Notes: generated by a model from the letters alone, not told the origin. 64,000 nt of DNA from Altererythrobacter sp. B11 (GCF_003569745.1 NZ_AP018498.1:1143501-1207500), one strand, 5' to 3'; shown: positions 35,640 to 45,026, counted from the stretch's first letter. Numbers and translations are program-made.

Positions 35640-36550
35640 CGGACATGGCAGATCGCCGGCTACGCACGAAGCCGCCTATCGGGCCGGACACGAAATTGTG
35701 TATCTCACTCTCCGGCCGGCCTGGGCGGTCGGGCACGCTGCTCCACAACCGGCTTTACGAAACGACGGGTCTCGACTTCGTTTATAAATCCTTCGGCACG
35801 CAGGATCTGGCGGGCGCCGTCGCTGGTATCCGGGCGCTGGGGATCCGCGGCTGCGGCGTTTCCATGCCATTCAAGGAAGCGGTAATCCCGATGCTCGACG
35901 CGCTGGAAGGATCGGCGCGCGCTATCGACAGCGTCAACACCATCGTCAACGACGATGGTGTGCTGACCGGCTACAATACCGATTTCATCGCGGTGCGCGA
36001 CCTTTTGGCGGCGGACGGCATTGATCCGGCGACGCCGTTCGTCCTGCGCGGCAGCGGGGGGATGGCGAAGGCGGTGGCTGCCGCCCTTCACGATCTGGGC
36101 TTCGCGAACGGCATCATCCTGGCCCGCAACCGAGGCACCGGACCTGCGCTTGCACAAAGCTATGGCTATGCATGGAGCGAAGACCTGCCGGACACCGGCG
36201 CACCGCTGCTCATCAATGTAACGCCTGTCGGCATGGCGGGCGGGAATGCGGGCGAACTAGCCTTTCCCAAAGCCTGGATCGCGGCATCCGACCTCGCCTT
36301 CGACGTCGTGGCGCAGCCCGCCGAAACCCCGTTCATCCTGACCGCGCGCGATGCGGGCAAGCGCGTTATCTCGGGCGCGAGCGTGATCGTACTCCAAGCC
36401 GTCGAACAATTCGCGCTTTATACGAGCATTCGCCCCGCTGCCCACGAGATCGTCGAAGCGGCCGCCTTCGCCCATGGCGATGCCGTGGCGACGCAGGTTC
36501 GCAACGTCTTAGCGATGGGCGCTAACCGGCCCGCCGGAAAGGAGTTGTAG
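35636..36550 (+). CDS. shikimate dehydrogenase (AroE)-like protein in the fructose regulon
   Basis: A 304-residue AroE-fold protein. The substrate-binding lysine is in [10 protein letters not shown] (usually NVTxPxK), the catalytic aspartate in GYNTDFIAV, the nucleotide loop in [16 protein letters not shown] and the C-terminal NxTPxGM in [10 protein letters not shown]. The N-terminal pocket reads [19 protein letters not shown] instead of the standard xSLSPxxHN, and FIAV replaces GxG, so it is a divergent member and may not use shikimate. It overlaps the LacI gene stop in ATGA and is followed four bases later by fbp. Its contribution to fructose metabolism is unknown. Confidence 0.8.
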   Translation: MTDMADRRLRTKPPIGPDTKLCISLSGRPGRSGTLLHNRLYETTGLDFVYKSFGTQDLAGAVAGIRALGIRGCGVSMPFKEAVIPMLDALEGSARAIDSVNTIVNDDGVLTGYNTDFIAVRDLLAADGIDPATPFVLRGSGGMAKAVAAALHDLGFANGIILARNRGTGPALAQSYGYAWSEDLPDTGAPLLINVTPVGMAGGNAGELAFPKAWIAASDLAFDVVAQPAETPFILTARDAGKRVISGASVIVLQAVEQFALYTSIRPAAHEIVEAAAFAHGDAVATQVRNVLAMGANRPAGKEL

Positions 36551-36554
36551 GACC

Positions 36555-37565
36555 ATGCCCAATCCCGGACCGAGCCTCAGCCGTTTTCTGATCGAGCAGC
36601 AGCGCCTGCCTGGCTCCACCTGCCCGGCGGAACTGCGCCTCTTGATCGAAACGATCGCCCGCGCCTGCAAGGTGATCAACCATGCCATCTCCAAAGGCGC
36701 GCTCGGCGACGTGCTGGGCAGCCTGGGGTCGGAGAACGTGCAGGGCGAAGTTCAGAAAAAGCTGGACGTTATCGCCAACGATCTGCTGCTCGACTCGAAC
36801 GAGTGGGGCGGGCACCTCGCCGGGATGGCATCGGAGGAGATGGAAGCAATCCATCTCATCCCCAATCGTTACCCGAAGGGCGAATATCTGCTGCTGTTCG
36901 ATCCCATCGACGGATCGAGCAATGTGGATGTCGATCTCACCGTCGGTACGATCTTTTCCATACTCCTTGCGCCGGAAGACAGCGCAGGTCGCGATGTGGA
37001 GGAGCGCGATTTCCTCCAGCCCGGCCGCCGCCAGGTCGCCGCCGGATACGCGATCTACGGCCCGCAGACGCTGCTGGTGCTGACGGTCGGCAGCGGTGTT
37101 TACGAATTCACGCTCGACAGCGAGATCGGATCTTGGCGCCTGACGGACGGCCCGCTGACGATTCCCGCCGGCAATCGCGAATTCGCGATCAACATGGCGC
37201 GTCGCAGGCAGTGGTCGCCCGCGATCACGCGTTTCGTGGAGGACCGCCTCCAGGGGAGCGAAGGGCCGCTTGGCGAGGATTATAACATGCGCTGGACCGC
37301 CTCCATGGTGGCCGACGTGCATCGCATCCTGAAGCGCGGCGGCGTGTTTCTCTATCCCGCCGATCATCGTGCTGGGGGCAGGGGAAAGCTGCGCCTGCTC
37401 TACGAAGCGAACCCGATGGCCTTCCTGATTGAACAGGCGGGCGGCGCGGCGAGCGACGGAGCGAAACGTATTCTCGATGCCGAACCGATCGGGCTGCACC
37501 AGCGCATCGGTGTGATCCTTGGCGACAAAGCGGAGGTCGCTGCGGCGTCGGGAGCACGATCCTAG
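36555..37565 (+). CDS. fbp: class I fructose-1,6-bisphosphatase
   Basis: A 336-residue phosphatase that makes fructose 6-phosphate from fructose 1,6-bisphosphate. Metal and substrate motifs are [29 protein letters not shown] and [20 protein letters not shown], all diagnostic of class I. The C-terminal [20 protein letters not shown] is also conserved. Fructose entering through FruA and FruK arrives as bisphosphate; without an upper-glycolytic phosphofructokinase, Fbp would be needed to reach fructose 6-phosphate and the Entner-Doudoroff route, which explains its place here (inference). Confidence 0.95.
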   Translation: MPNPGPSLSRFLIEQQRLPGSTCPAELRLLIETIARACKVINHAISKGALGDVLGSLGSENVQGEVQKKLDVIANDLLLDSNEWGGHLAGMASEEMEAIHLIPNRYPKGEYLLLFDPIDGSSNVDVDLTVGTIFSILLAPEDSAGRDVEERDFLQPGRRQVAAGYAIYGPQTLLVLTVGSGVYEFTLDSEIGSWRLTDGPLTIPAGNREFAINMARRRQWSPAITRFVEDRLQGSEGPLGEDYNMRWTASMVADVHRILKRGGVFLYPADHRAGGRGKLRLLYEANPMAFLIEQAGGAASDGAKRILDAEPIGLHQRIGVILGDKAEVAAASGARS

Positions 37566-38143
37566 AGATACCTTGCAAGAACTGCCCACCCCGGGCCTGG
37601 CTAGCTTGAGACTATGCCGCGCTTCCATCGAAGGGAGAATACGAAAAAGTCAGCGTCATTTCCGCAAAACAGATGACCAAAATCAGCTTCTCTTGCGGCA
37701 ATCTGGCTGAAGCACGTTCACGCACAACCGACTCTGTAAGATACGCTTCCAGCAGAAGCTTATCGCGATTGTGCTCCCGGAATGTCGTACTCCGAGCGCA
37801 AGCGGTCAATGCCCCCGACGACAGACAACATCAGCTTCGCCCGATCGGAACCCGATAGCTGTGTTCCGGACCCTTCGCATCAGCCCAAATTCGATCATCA
37901 ACTTGAGCGTCGCTGCAGCGCCTCGGCACAAGCTCTCCGGGTGGGCTGATCGCCCCTCCCCGGGCAATCAGCGAGTGGCTGCATGACTTGCTCGACCAGT
38001 GCGTTCCGCGACCGCGGACAGCTTGACCGCCCCGCATGTCAATTCGCGGCGACCTTCGGCGCACACTTCTTACGATGCGCACTGAGCGCGAGATGCTCGC
38101 CTGGTCGAAAATCTCTCAGAAATCAACCGCTTATCGCGGGATG
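37566..38143. other. gene-free stretch after fbp
   Basis: 578 bases between fbp and the tRNA. Several short reading frames exist on both strands, none with recognisable motifs or good ribosome-binding sites. The base composition is lower in GC than the flanks, so it may hold remnants of lost sequence. The tRNA begins directly at its right end. The following gap, 38234-38449, is likewise empty apart from upstream sequence of the DUF1134 gene. Confidence 0.5.
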
Positions 38144-38233
38144 TGGCGGAGACGGAGGGATTCGAACCCTCGATACGATTACTCGTATGGTTCCTTAGCA
38201 GGGAACTGGTTTCAGCCACTCACCCACGTCTCC
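38144..38233 (-). tRNA. tRNA-Ser (anticodon GCT)
   Basis: The minus strand folds as a class II tRNA of 90 bases with encoded CCA. The acceptor stem starts GGAGACG and closes with CGTCTCC; the anticodon loop is CTGCTAA, reading AGC/AGU serine codons. The long variable arm and the T-loop GGTTCGAATCC are present. No integrase or element abuts it. Confidence 0.93.
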
Positions 38234-38449
38234 GGGCCTTCTGGCGAGGGGCGGCCTATAACGGCGGTACGGGTGCGCATCAAGTGGGTGTGGTGCAATG
38301 GCGAAACTTCGCTCCGGCGGCTCGCACTGGGAGGATTCGGCTCGGCCCGAAAGCGACTCGCTTCGCCGCGCATTCATTGCTGCTTCAGGCGTGAGGGATT
38401 CTTGTTGCCCGGCAAGGGTGCGACCGGATGGAAGAGGGATTTGCCGAGA

Positions 38450-39259
38450 ATGATGATGCAGCTAGCCGCCAATTGCCGCCGCCATGCGCTCGCCGTGGTG
38501 CTTGGGCTCGCGGTCGCCTGCGCGGCCTCTCCCACGCTGGCGCAGGGCATCCAGACGGTCGATCCGGACGCGGCGATCGACGGCGACCTGGCCCAGCCTC
38601 AGGCGCCGTCCAGCAGTGCGGATGGCGACTACCAGATTCCTGATTACAAACAGGACGGCGATGTGCCGCCCCCGCCCACATCGCAGCCCGATTATGGGCA
38701 GCCGGCTGCCACCACCGGTGCCCCTGCCGCAGATCCGGCGGCGGCGGAAGCGCAGGCAGCGGTGTCTGGCGAGGGCGATACCTACAAGGAAGATGACCTG
38801 ATTGGTGCGGCCGAGGGACTGTTCGGCAAGGGTGCCGAAGGGCTCGCTGGACTGATCGAGGATATCCTGCGCAAGCAGGGCGAGCCCAACGCCTATATCG
38901 TCGGGCGCGAGGCGGGCGCGGCCTTCATCTTCGGCGCACGCTATGGCTCGGGGACGCTGTTCCACAAGGTGGAGGGGCAGCGGCCGGTGTACTGGACCGG
39001 GCCATCGATCGGCTTCGATGCCGGCGCCAACGCGGGCAATACCTTCGTGCTGGTGTACAATCTCTACGACACGGAGGAGCTCTACGAGCGCTATCCGGCG
39101 GGCGAGGGACAGCTCTATTTCGTCGGCGGCTTCAATGCGAGCTACCTTCGCAAGGGCGACGTGGTGCTGATCCCCATCCGCGTCGGTGCGGGGCTGCGCG
39201 TGGGCGTGAACGCCGGTTACATGAAGTTCTCCAAGAAGCAGCGCTGGCTGCCTTTCTGA
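38450..39259 (+). CDS. DUF1134 exported protein
   Basis: A 269-residue protein with a signal peptide (LAVVLGLAVACAASPTLAQG), a proline/alanine-rich linker (about 40-105) and a compact domain of the alphaproteobacterial DUF1134 type. Landmarks are GEPNAYIVGREAGAAFIFGA, YWTGPSIGFDAGANAGNTFV and VLIPIRVGAGLRVGVNAGY, with strong glycine-rich strands. Function is not known for the family; related folds bind lipids or sit in the envelope. Three consecutive ATG codons (38450, 38453, 38456) could start translation. Confidence 0.85.
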   Translation: MMMQLAANCRRHALAVVLGLAVACAASPTLAQGIQTVDPDAAIDGDLAQPQAPSSSADGDYQIPDYKQDGDVPPPPTSQPDYGQPAATTGAPAADPAAAEAQAAVSGEGDTYKEDDLIGAAEGLFGKGAEGLAGLIEDILRKQGEPNAYIVGREAGAAFIFGARYGSGTLFHKVEGQRPVYWTGPSIGFDAGANAGNTFVLVYNLYDTEELYERYPAGEGQLYFVGGFNASYLRKGDVVLIPIRVGAGLRVGVNAGYMKFSKKQRWLPF

Positions 39260-39347
39260 TACGGGACCGCCGCAAAGGCGGAAATACAGGAAAAATTGGC
39301 GGAACCGGCTTGCGGCGCGGCGTGAGGCTGGGCATGAGCGCCGCGCC

Positions 39348-40523
39348 ATGCTGGACAGACTCGAACAACAGCCGCCCGACGCGCTTCTCGCGCTGATCAA
39401 ACTCTATGAGGCCGACGCACGGCCCGACAAGATCGACCTTGGCGTGGGCGTCTATCGCACGCGCGATGGCGACACGCCGGTGTTCGCCTCCATCAAGGCG
39501 GCCGAGCAGCTGCTGGTCGATACGCAGGACACCAAGGCCTATCTCGGGCCGGAAGGCGACATGAGTTTCGTTCATGCGCTGATGCCGCACATCTTCGGCA
39601 AGGATGCCACGCATCATGGCCGGATCGATGGCATGCAGACACCCGGCGGAACCGGCGCGGTGCGCCTGGCGGCGGCGCTGGCGAAGCGCGCCGGTATCAC
39701 CCGCGTACTGATGGGCACGCCGAGCTGGCCCAACCACGCGCAGATCTTTGCGGACCTGGGTCTCGAGCTGGTCGCCTTCAACCATGCGACGGAAGACGGC
39801 GCCGCCGATCTTCAGGCGCTTGAAGCGGCCTTGCAGGATGCGGGCGAAGGCGATGCAGTGCTGTTGCACGGCTGCTGCCACAACCCCACCGGGGTGGACT
39901 ATACGCCGGAGCAGTGGGACGCCATCGTCGCCCTGCTGGCGAACAGCCCCGTGCTGCCGATCGTCGATCTCGCCTATCAGGGCCTCGGCCGTGGCATGGA
40001 CGAAGATGCGGAAGGCACGCGCAAGCTGTTGGCTGCGGTGCCGGAAGCGCTGGTGGGCTACAGCTGCGACAAGAACTTCGGTCTCTATCGTGACCGCGTC
40101 GGCGCGCTCTATGTGCAGGCACGTGATGCGCAGGGGCTCGGCCCGATCCTCTCCAACGGCGCGGCGCTGGCCCGCGCGGCCTGGTCCATGCCGCCTGATC
40201 ACGGCGCGGCCGCGGTGCGGCTCGTGCTGCGCGACTCCGCGCTGACCGAGCAGTGGCTGGCCGAGGTCGCCGAAATGCGCCAGCGTATCCGCCAGGTCCG
40301 CGCGGCTCTGGCCGAGCGCGGCACCGCGGGCGCGATCGACCTCGCGCCGCTGGCCGAACAGAATGGCATGTTTGCCATGCTCAAGGTCAGCAAGGAGCAG
40401 GTGCAGCAATTGCGGGAAGAGCACGGCATCTACATGGCCGGTTCGGGCCGCATCAATATTGCCGGCCTCACCATGAACAACCTGCCCAAATTCGTGGCTG
40501 CCCTGGCCGACGTCACCGCTTGA
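39348..40523 (+). CDS. aromatic amino acid / aspartate aminotransferase
   Basis: A 391-residue class I PLP aminotransferase of the AspC/TyrB group. The PLP lysine is in YSCDKNFGLYRDRVG, the cofactor-binding glycines in MQTPGGTGAVRLAAAL, and HGCCHNPTGVDYT is the conserved loop with NPTG. The C-terminal arginine region reads GSGRINIAGLTMNN. Members transfer amino groups between aromatic or dicarboxylic amino acids and 2-oxoglutarate. The Asp/Tyr distinction is not firm from sequence. The GNAT gene starts three bases after it. Confidence 0.9.
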   Translation: MLDRLEQQPPDALLALIKLYEADARPDKIDLGVGVYRTRDGDTPVFASIKAAEQLLVDTQDTKAYLGPEGDMSFVHALMPHIFGKDATHHGRIDGMQTPGGTGAVRLAAALAKRAGITRVLMGTPSWPNHAQIFADLGLELVAFNHATEDGAADLQALEAALQDAGEGDAVLLHGCCHNPTGVDYTPEQWDAIVALLANSPVLPIVDLAYQGLGRGMDEDAEGTRKLLAAVPEALVGYSCDKNFGLYRDRVGALYVQARDAQGLGPILSNGAALARAAWSMPPDHGAAAVRLVLRDSALTEQWLAEVAEMRQRIRQVRAALAERGTAGAIDLAPLAEQNGMFAMLKVSKEQVQQLREEHGIYMAGSGRINIAGLTMNNLPKFVAALADVTA

Positions 40524-40525
40524 GC

Positions 40526-41068
40526 ATGAACCGGCAACCGTTTCTCGAAGGGGAACGGCTGTGGCTGCGACCCCTGGAAGAGCGCGATTGGGAGCCACTC
40601 TACGAGGTAGCCTCCGATCGCGAGCTATGGGCTATGCACCCGGAGCCGAACCGCTGGCAGGAGCCGGTCTTTCGGGCCTTTTTCGAGGATGCTCTGGCGC
40701 AGGGCGGAGCGCTGGCGGTGGTGGACAAGGCCAGCGGCGGAGTGATCGGCTCCTCTCGCTTCCAGGGGTATGATCCCCGTGGGGAGGGGGAGGTGGAAAT
40801 CGGCTGGAGCTTCCTCGCGCGCCATTACTGGGGCCTGGGCTACAACGCCGAATTCAAGAAGTTGATGCTGGCCTACGCCTTGCGCCATGTGGGGCGGGTG
40901 ATCTTCCGCGTGGGCGCTGGCAATGTGATTTCCCGCCGCGCAATGGCCAATATCGGCGGCCGGCTGACCGGTGAAACCTATTGGGCAGACCGGGGCGGCC
41001 GGCAGATCGAGCATGTGGTGTTCGAAGTCACGCGCGAGAGTTTCGCGGCGGGGCCGCTCTCCGCATAG
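40526..41068 (+). CDS. GNAT-family N-acetyltransferase
   Basis: A 180-residue RimJ/RimL-like acetyltransferase. It has the N-terminal GERLWLRPLEERDWEPLYEV, a core VEIGWSFLARHYWGLGYNAE and the acetyl-CoA motif followed by VGAGNVISRRAMANIGG. These are typical of enzymes acetylating protein N-termini or small molecules. It follows the aminotransferase by two bases and is probably cotranscribed; target unknown. Confidence 0.87.
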   Translation: MNRQPFLEGERLWLRPLEERDWEPLYEVASDRELWAMHPEPNRWQEPVFRAFFEDALAQGGALAVVDKASGGVIGSSRFQGYDPRGEGEVEIGWSFLARHYWGLGYNAEFKKLMLAYALRHVGRVIFRVGAGNVISRRAMANIGGRLTGETYWADRGGRQIEHVVFEVTRESFAAGPLSA

Positions 41069-41075
41069 GGCAGCG

Positions 41076-41555
41076 TCAGTTTTCGGCCTGTGGGCCCGCA
41101 GCCGCCTTTTCTGCTTCGGCCTGCGCGGCAGAGGCGCCTTCCCGCTCCGGTGCAGGCTTGGCCTTTGCTGCCGCCTCCGCCGCCTCTTCGCGCGCAATGT
41201 CTTTCTCCATCGCGTCAACGTCGAGGCCGGTGGCGCGGCCTAGCGCACGATAGATCTCCTTGCGACGCTCTTCAGCGGCGGCGATCATCGCTTCGCGCTC
41301 TTCCTTGCGCTTTTGATTGGCGATGTTGGAGGCGATGATCTCCGCATCGGACCGGTCCGCCGACCATGCGGTGATATAGGTGATCTTTGGCTTTGGCGGG
41401 TCTGCCACCTGGGTTTCCGGGATAAACAGGGTCATCAGCCCCGTCGTGGCCGCAATCGACACCGCGAGCACGCGCCAGCGCTGCGGGTTGTCCCGCCACA
41501 CGTTTGCGAAGTCGGCGACCGCGCCACCCGGTGAAACATTACGCCAGAAAGCCAT
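41076..41555 (-). CDS. small membrane-anchored hypothetical protein
   Basis: A 159-residue protein I do not recognise by family. The N-terminal half has one membrane span (VLAVSIAATTGLMTLFI), preceded by a basic WRDNPQRWR segment. The rest is a charged, alanine/glutamate-rich helical tail (EEREAMIAAAEERRKEIY to the C-terminus). It converges with the GNAT gene, with seven bases between the stops. It could be an inner-membrane anchor or assembly factor; no motif supports a specific role. Confidence 0.7.
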   Translation of the reverse strand: MAFWRNVSPGGAVADFANVWRDNPQRWRVLAVSIAATTGLMTLFIPETQVADPPKPKITYITAWSADRSDAEIIASNIANQKRKEEREAMIAAAEERRKEIYRALGRATGLDVDAMEKDIAREEAAEAAAKAKPAPEREGASAAQAEAEKAAAGPQAEN

Positions 41556-41600
41556 GGCCCGCAGATAGGCGTTCCCCCCGCGATGCGCCAGAGGGCCCTT

Positions 41601-42323
41601 TCAGCAGAAGGTAGTGTAGAGGGAGCGGCCTTCCCGCCGCAGCCACTGATCCGCGGCCTTGACATCGCCTTCGAACAGCTCGCGCAGCAAGGCGTGGAAG
41701 GCGGGCGAATGATCGAAATGCACCAGATGCGCCACTTCGTGCGCTACCACCGATCGACGTACGGGATCGGGTGCCTGCACCAGCCGCCAGTTGATGCGGA
41801 TGCAGTTGCGACCCGAACAGCTGCCCCAGCGTCGCTGCGCGCGCGACAGGCGCAGTTCGGGCATCCGCTGGCCGGCAAGAGCGCAGTAATGAGCCAGATC
41901 GCCGGCGAGCAGATCCAGCGCTTCGGCTTCCAGCCAGCGGCGCAGGCGGGTTGCCAGCGTCTCCTGCGCACCGCCCAGCTGCAGCGCCCCTTCCAGCAAG
42001 CGCGGCTTGCGGGGGTGGGCGGCATCCCAGCGGATTTCCAGCGACTGCCCGCGATAGCTCAACGTGCCGCCCGGCGCGGGGGCAGCGGCGGTGGGGATGG
42101 TGACCAGTTGCCGCTCCAGCCATTCCACACGGCTGCGGGCGAACACCAGCGCATCCAGCGTGCGGCCCCATTGGGGCAGCGTGATCCGCACTTCGCTGCC
42201 ATCGGGCGCCAGCCGCATGGTGAGTCGGCGGGCGCGCGGGTGACGGCGGATGGCAAGCGGCAGGTCGCGCCCGCCCACGGCAATCGTGGGATGCTGCATG
42301 TCCTGCCGCAGCCAGTCGATCAT
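41601..42323 (-). CDS. YgjP-like metallopeptidase-family protein
   Basis: A 240-residue M48-type (DUF45/YgjP) protein. The zinc motif is SVVAHEVAHLVHFDHSPAFH, preceded by the characteristic RRWGSCSGRNCIRINWRL. The N-terminal domain is a beta-rich PF01863 region. The ATG at 42323 gives an ATGA overlap with the UPF0260 gene; an ATG at 42335 also exists. Catalytic activity is predicted by family only. Confidence 0.88.
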   Translation of the reverse strand: MIDWLRQDMQHPTIAVGGRDLPLAIRRHPRARRLTMRLAPDGSEVRITLPQWGRTLDALVFARSRVEWLERQLVTIPTAAAPAPGGTLSYRGQSLEIRWDAAHPRKPRLLEGALQLGGAQETLATRLRRWLEAEALDLLAGDLAHYCALAGQRMPELRLSRAQRRWGSCSGRNCIRINWRLVQAPDPVRRSVVAHEVAHLVHFDHSPAFHALLRELFEGDVKAADQWLRREGRSLYTTFC

Positions 42324-42763
42324 CCGCGCTCCCATTCGATCACATGGTGTTCCAGCGGCCCCGCGTCCGTTTCGCTCACCACCCGGCCGGCCACGCTGGC
42401 TCCGGCACGCTTCATCGCCTCGTCACTGCCGGTCAGCAGGTGATGCCAGCGCGGCAAGGGTTGGCCTCGGGCCCGGCGAACATAGGCGCAGCTTTCCGGC
42501 AACCAGTTGATCTGCGCCACCAACCGGGGTGTGAGCCGCAGGCAGTCAGGCACGAAGGCCTTGCGGTGGCGATAGTCGCTGCAACGGGCGGTGGCCGTAT
42601 TCAGCAGCTTGCAGGCGACATTCGTCTCCGCAATGGCGCCGGTCTCCTCATCCTCCAGCTTGTGCAGGCAGCAGCGGCCGCAGCCGTCGCACAGGGCTTC
42701 CCACTCCGCGCGGTTCAGCGCGTCCAGCGGCAGCTCCCAGAAACGATCCCTCAGCTCACCCAT
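42320..42763 (-). CDS. UPF0260 (YcgN-like) cysteine-cluster protein
   Basis: A 147-residue protein of the YcgN/UPF0260 family. It has the conserved CDGCGRCCLHKLEDEETG near residue 28 and further cysteines in VACKLLNT, ARCSDY, VPDCLRL and ESCAYV, suggesting a metal or iron-sulfur site. Function is unknown. It overlaps the SCO gene by 13 bases and the YgjP-like gene by four. Confidence 0.88.
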   Translation of the reverse strand: MGELRDRFWELPLDALNRAEWEALCDGCGRCCLHKLEDEETGAIAETNVACKLLNTATARCSDYRHRKAFVPDCLRLTPRLVAQINWLPESCAYVRRARGQPLPRWHHLLTGSDEAMKRAGASVAGRVVSETDAGPLEHHVIEWERG

Positions 42764-43350
42764 TTTTCCAGTTCCGCGGCAACGGCATCGGCGCCGGCAT
42801 CCACCGGCAGCAGGGCAATCGGTTCGCCCTTGCGGCCCATCAGATAGGTGCCGCGGCTATGATCCATCAGGTAGCCACCGGCCGAATTGACCTTCCCCTT
42901 GGCGTGATAGACGCTGAAGGCCTTGGCGGCGGCATCCACCTGCGCCTGCGTGCCGGTGAGGCCGATCAGGTCGTTTGAAAAGGCATGGGTGAATTCGCCC
43001 ACCACCTGCGGCGTATCCCGGCCGGGATCGATGCTGATGAAGATCGGCTGCACCTCCGCCGCCAGCTTCGGTTCGCTCTGCTTGAAGCGGGCATATCCCT
43101 GCATCATGCGCTGCACGTCATAGGGGCAGACATCGGGGCAGTAGGTATAGCCGAAATAGACCATCCGATACTTGCCATCGAAATCCTGCCAGCGAACCGT
43201 GTCGCCCTTGCTATCCACCAGCGTGAATGGGCCGCCGATCGCGGCGCCGGCAAGCGGCGGGGCTTCTGACTGGCAGGCGACAAGCGGGGTGAGGGCAAGG
43301 CAGGCTGCCAAGCGGATTGCTAGGGGCTTGGACATGGCGCAAATGTTCAT
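42751..43350 (-). CDS. SCO1/SenC-type copper chaperone
   Basis: A 199-residue envelope protein. The lipobox LTPLVACQ follows a short signal; copper ligands are visible as YCPDVC and the later histidine in MDHSRGTYL. Members deliver copper to cytochrome oxidase or act as thiol reductants. The ATG at 43350 is used; 43335 is also in frame. It is the first of three overlapping minus-strand genes and diverges from the ankyrin gene. Confidence 0.9.
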   Translation of the reverse strand: MNICAMSKPLAIRLAACLALTPLVACQSEAPPLAGAAIGGPFTLVDSKGDTVRWQDFDGKYRMVYFGYTYCPDVCPYDVQRMMQGYARFKQSEPKLAAEVQPIFISIDPGRDTPQVVGEFTHAFSNDLIGLTGTQAQVDAAAKAFSVYHAKGKVNSAGGYLMDHSRGTYLMGRKGEPIALLPVDAGADAVAAELEKWVS

Positions 43351-43434
43351 GCTCTGCTAACGCTCCTCCCGCAAGGGGTGACGTCCCGGGAGCCGGGCGA
43401 TTATCGGGAATTCGTGGTGGAAGAAGGTGCAGTG

Positions 43435-44064
43435 ATGGTTCGGGGCTGGATGCGAAACGGGGTGGCCGCGGCCATTGCGGCGATGGTGCTGGCGATCGCG
43501 ATGCCGGCTACGGCGCAGACCTATTCCGACGGATACAAGTTCCTGAAGGCCGTCAAGGACAAGAACCTCAACGATGCGAATGAGCTGCTGAACGAGCCGG
43601 GCTCCACCGTCATCAATTCGCGCGATCTGACATCCGGCGAAACGGCATTGCACTTCGCGATCCAGGGCCGCGATCTCACCTGGATCCGCTATCTCACCGA
43701 TCGCGGGGCCAATCCCAACGTGGCCGATCGCCGGGGCGTGACGCCGCTGATCCTTGCCTGCCGCATGGGCTTCCTCGAAGCGGTGCAGGCGCTGGTGAAG
43801 GCAGGGGCGCGCGTGGACGAGCCGAACAAGGCCGGCGAAACCCCGCTGATCGCCGCGGTCCATGCGCGGGATTACCCGCTGATGCGGGTGCTGCTGAAGG
43901 CCGGCGCCGATCCCGAGCGGGTGGACAATTCCGGCCGCAGTGCGCGCGATTATGCGCGGCTTGACGGGCCGAGCAGCCAGGCGCTGGGTGAGATCGAGCG
44001 CAATGCCCAGTCGGAAAAGGACCGGGCAAAAGCCGATGGCCCCGTCTATGGGCCGAGCTTCTGA
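43435..44064 (+). CDS. exported ankyrin-repeat protein
   Basis: A 209-residue protein with a signal peptide ending at MPATAQT and four ankyrin repeats (about residues 55-185): GETALHFAIQGRDL, GVTPLILACRMGF, GETPLIAAVHARDY and a last SARDYARLDG. Ankyrin stacks bind other proteins. It ends two bases before the COQ9 gene. The ATG at 43435 has GAAGAAGG seven bases upstream, better than the upstream start at 43378. Confidence 0.8.
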   Translation: MVRGWMRNGVAAAIAAMVLAIAMPATAQTYSDGYKFLKAVKDKNLNDANELLNEPGSTVINSRDLTSGETALHFAIQGRDLTWIRYLTDRGANPNVADRRGVTPLILACRMGFLEAVQALVKAGARVDEPNKAGETPLIAAVHARDYPLMRVLLKAGADPERVDNSGRSARDYARLDGPSSQALGEIERNAQSEKDRAKADGPVYGPSF

Positions 44065-44065
44065 C

Positions 44066-44719
44066 ATGGCGGACGAGGACCGCACGCTCGACCAGCTACG
44101 CATCGCCCTCGCCCCGCGGATCGCACGCGCGGCGGTGTTCGATGGCTGGGGCGATGCCGCGCTGCACGCCGCCGCTGCGGCCGAAGGCGTCGATCCGGCT
44201 GTCGCCCGGCTGGCTTTTCCCGGCGGTGCGATGGATATGATTGCAGCCTGGGTTGCCGCGATCGACGCCAGCATGGTGCGCGCCTATGGTGATGGCGCGC
44301 TGGGCAATATGAAGATCCGCGAGCGGATACGCACGCTGGTGCAGTTCCGCCTCGACGCCGTCGCGAAGGAGCAGGAGGCCCTGCGCCGCGCGCTGGCGAT
44401 AGAGGCCATGCCGCAGAACCTCCCGCGCAGCCTCAGGATCGGGTGGCACAGCGCCGACCTGATGTGGCGCCTCGCCGGCGATACGGCCACCGACTATAAT
44501 CACTACACCAAGCGCGCCACGCTCGGCGCCTTGTATGCGGCCACCCTGGCGGTGTTCATCGACGACGAGAGCGAAGGGAAGGCGGAGACGCGGGCCTTTC
44601 TCGATCGACGGATCGAAGGGGTCATGGCTTTCGAAAAGGCGAAGGCGCGCTTCCTGGCGCGACGCGAGGGGTTCGATGTCGCGCGCTTCCTGGGGCGATT
44701 GCGCTACCCCGCGCACTGA
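44066..44719 (+). CDS. COQ9-family protein, ubiquinone biosynthesis
   Basis: A 217-residue COQ9-family protein. The HTH-like N-terminal helices (LRIALAPRIARAAVFDGWGD) and the lipid-binding end (RIGWHSADLMWRLAGDTATD, YTKRATLGALYAAT) match. In eukaryotes COQ9 binds a ubiquinone intermediate and presents it to the hydroxylase; the bacterial role is less clear. Starts two bases after the ankyrin gene. Confidence 0.85.
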   Translation: MADEDRTLDQLRIALAPRIARAAVFDGWGDAALHAAAAAEGVDPAVARLAFPGGAMDMIAAWVAAIDASMVRAYGDGALGNMKIRERIRTLVQFRLDAVAKEQEALRRALAIEAMPQNLPRSLRIGWHSADLMWRLAGDTATDYNHYTKRATLGALYAATLAVFIDDESEGKAETRAFLDRRIEGVMAFEKAKARFLARREGFDVARFLGRLRYPAH

Positions 44720-44727
44720 CATTTCAT

Positions 44728-44746
44728 ATTGCGAACTAGTTGCAAT
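44728..44746. promoter_or_regulatory. possible Fur-type box upstream of feoA
   Basis: ATTGCGAACTAGTTGCAAT has five-base outer arms ATTGC/GCAAT with a central AACTAGTT. It lies 40 bases before the feoA start. The position and dyad suit iron repression of feoAB; the match to alphaproteobacterial Fur sites is only approximate. Confidence 0.5.
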
Positions 44747-44786
44747 TGAGCGGCGTCTCTGGCACCGGCGGCTTGTGACCGAAGCG

Positions 44787-45026
44787 ATGACTCTCGACCT
44801 GCTCCCCACGCGCCACCCCGCAGAAATCGTGGCGGTGGACTGGGCCCAGCTCCCCCCTGAAGAAGGCAAGCGCCTGCGTGCCCTGGGCATTGATGAGGGC
44901 GCGCAGGTGGAAGTGGCGCATCGCGGCATTTTCGTCGGGCGCGACCCGCTGGCGATCGAGATCGGCCGGATGACGGTGGCGCTGCGCCGTTCGCATGCGC
45001 GCGCGATGACGGTGCGCGAGAAATGA
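44787..45026 (+). CDS. feoA: ferrous iron transport protein A
   Basis: A 79-residue SH3-like FeoA protein: LGIDEGAQVEVAHRGIFVGR and GRMTVALRRSHARAMTV. It assists FeoB. The ATG at 44787 gives the usual length; longer frames read through the COQ9 gene. Ends with ATGA overlapping feoB. Confidence 0.88.
   Translation: MTLDLLPTRHPAEIVAVDWAQLPPEEGKRLRALGIDEGAQVEVAHRGIFVGRDPLAIEIGRMTVALRRSHARAMTVREK

Noticed and set aside
37566..38143. Transposase remnant between fbp and the tRNA
   Set aside because: Short frames are present but none matched a transposase motif I could name.
38144..38233. tRNA-Ser as an integration site of a genomic island
   Set aside because: No integrase, no duplicated tRNA end and no mobile genes adjoin it.
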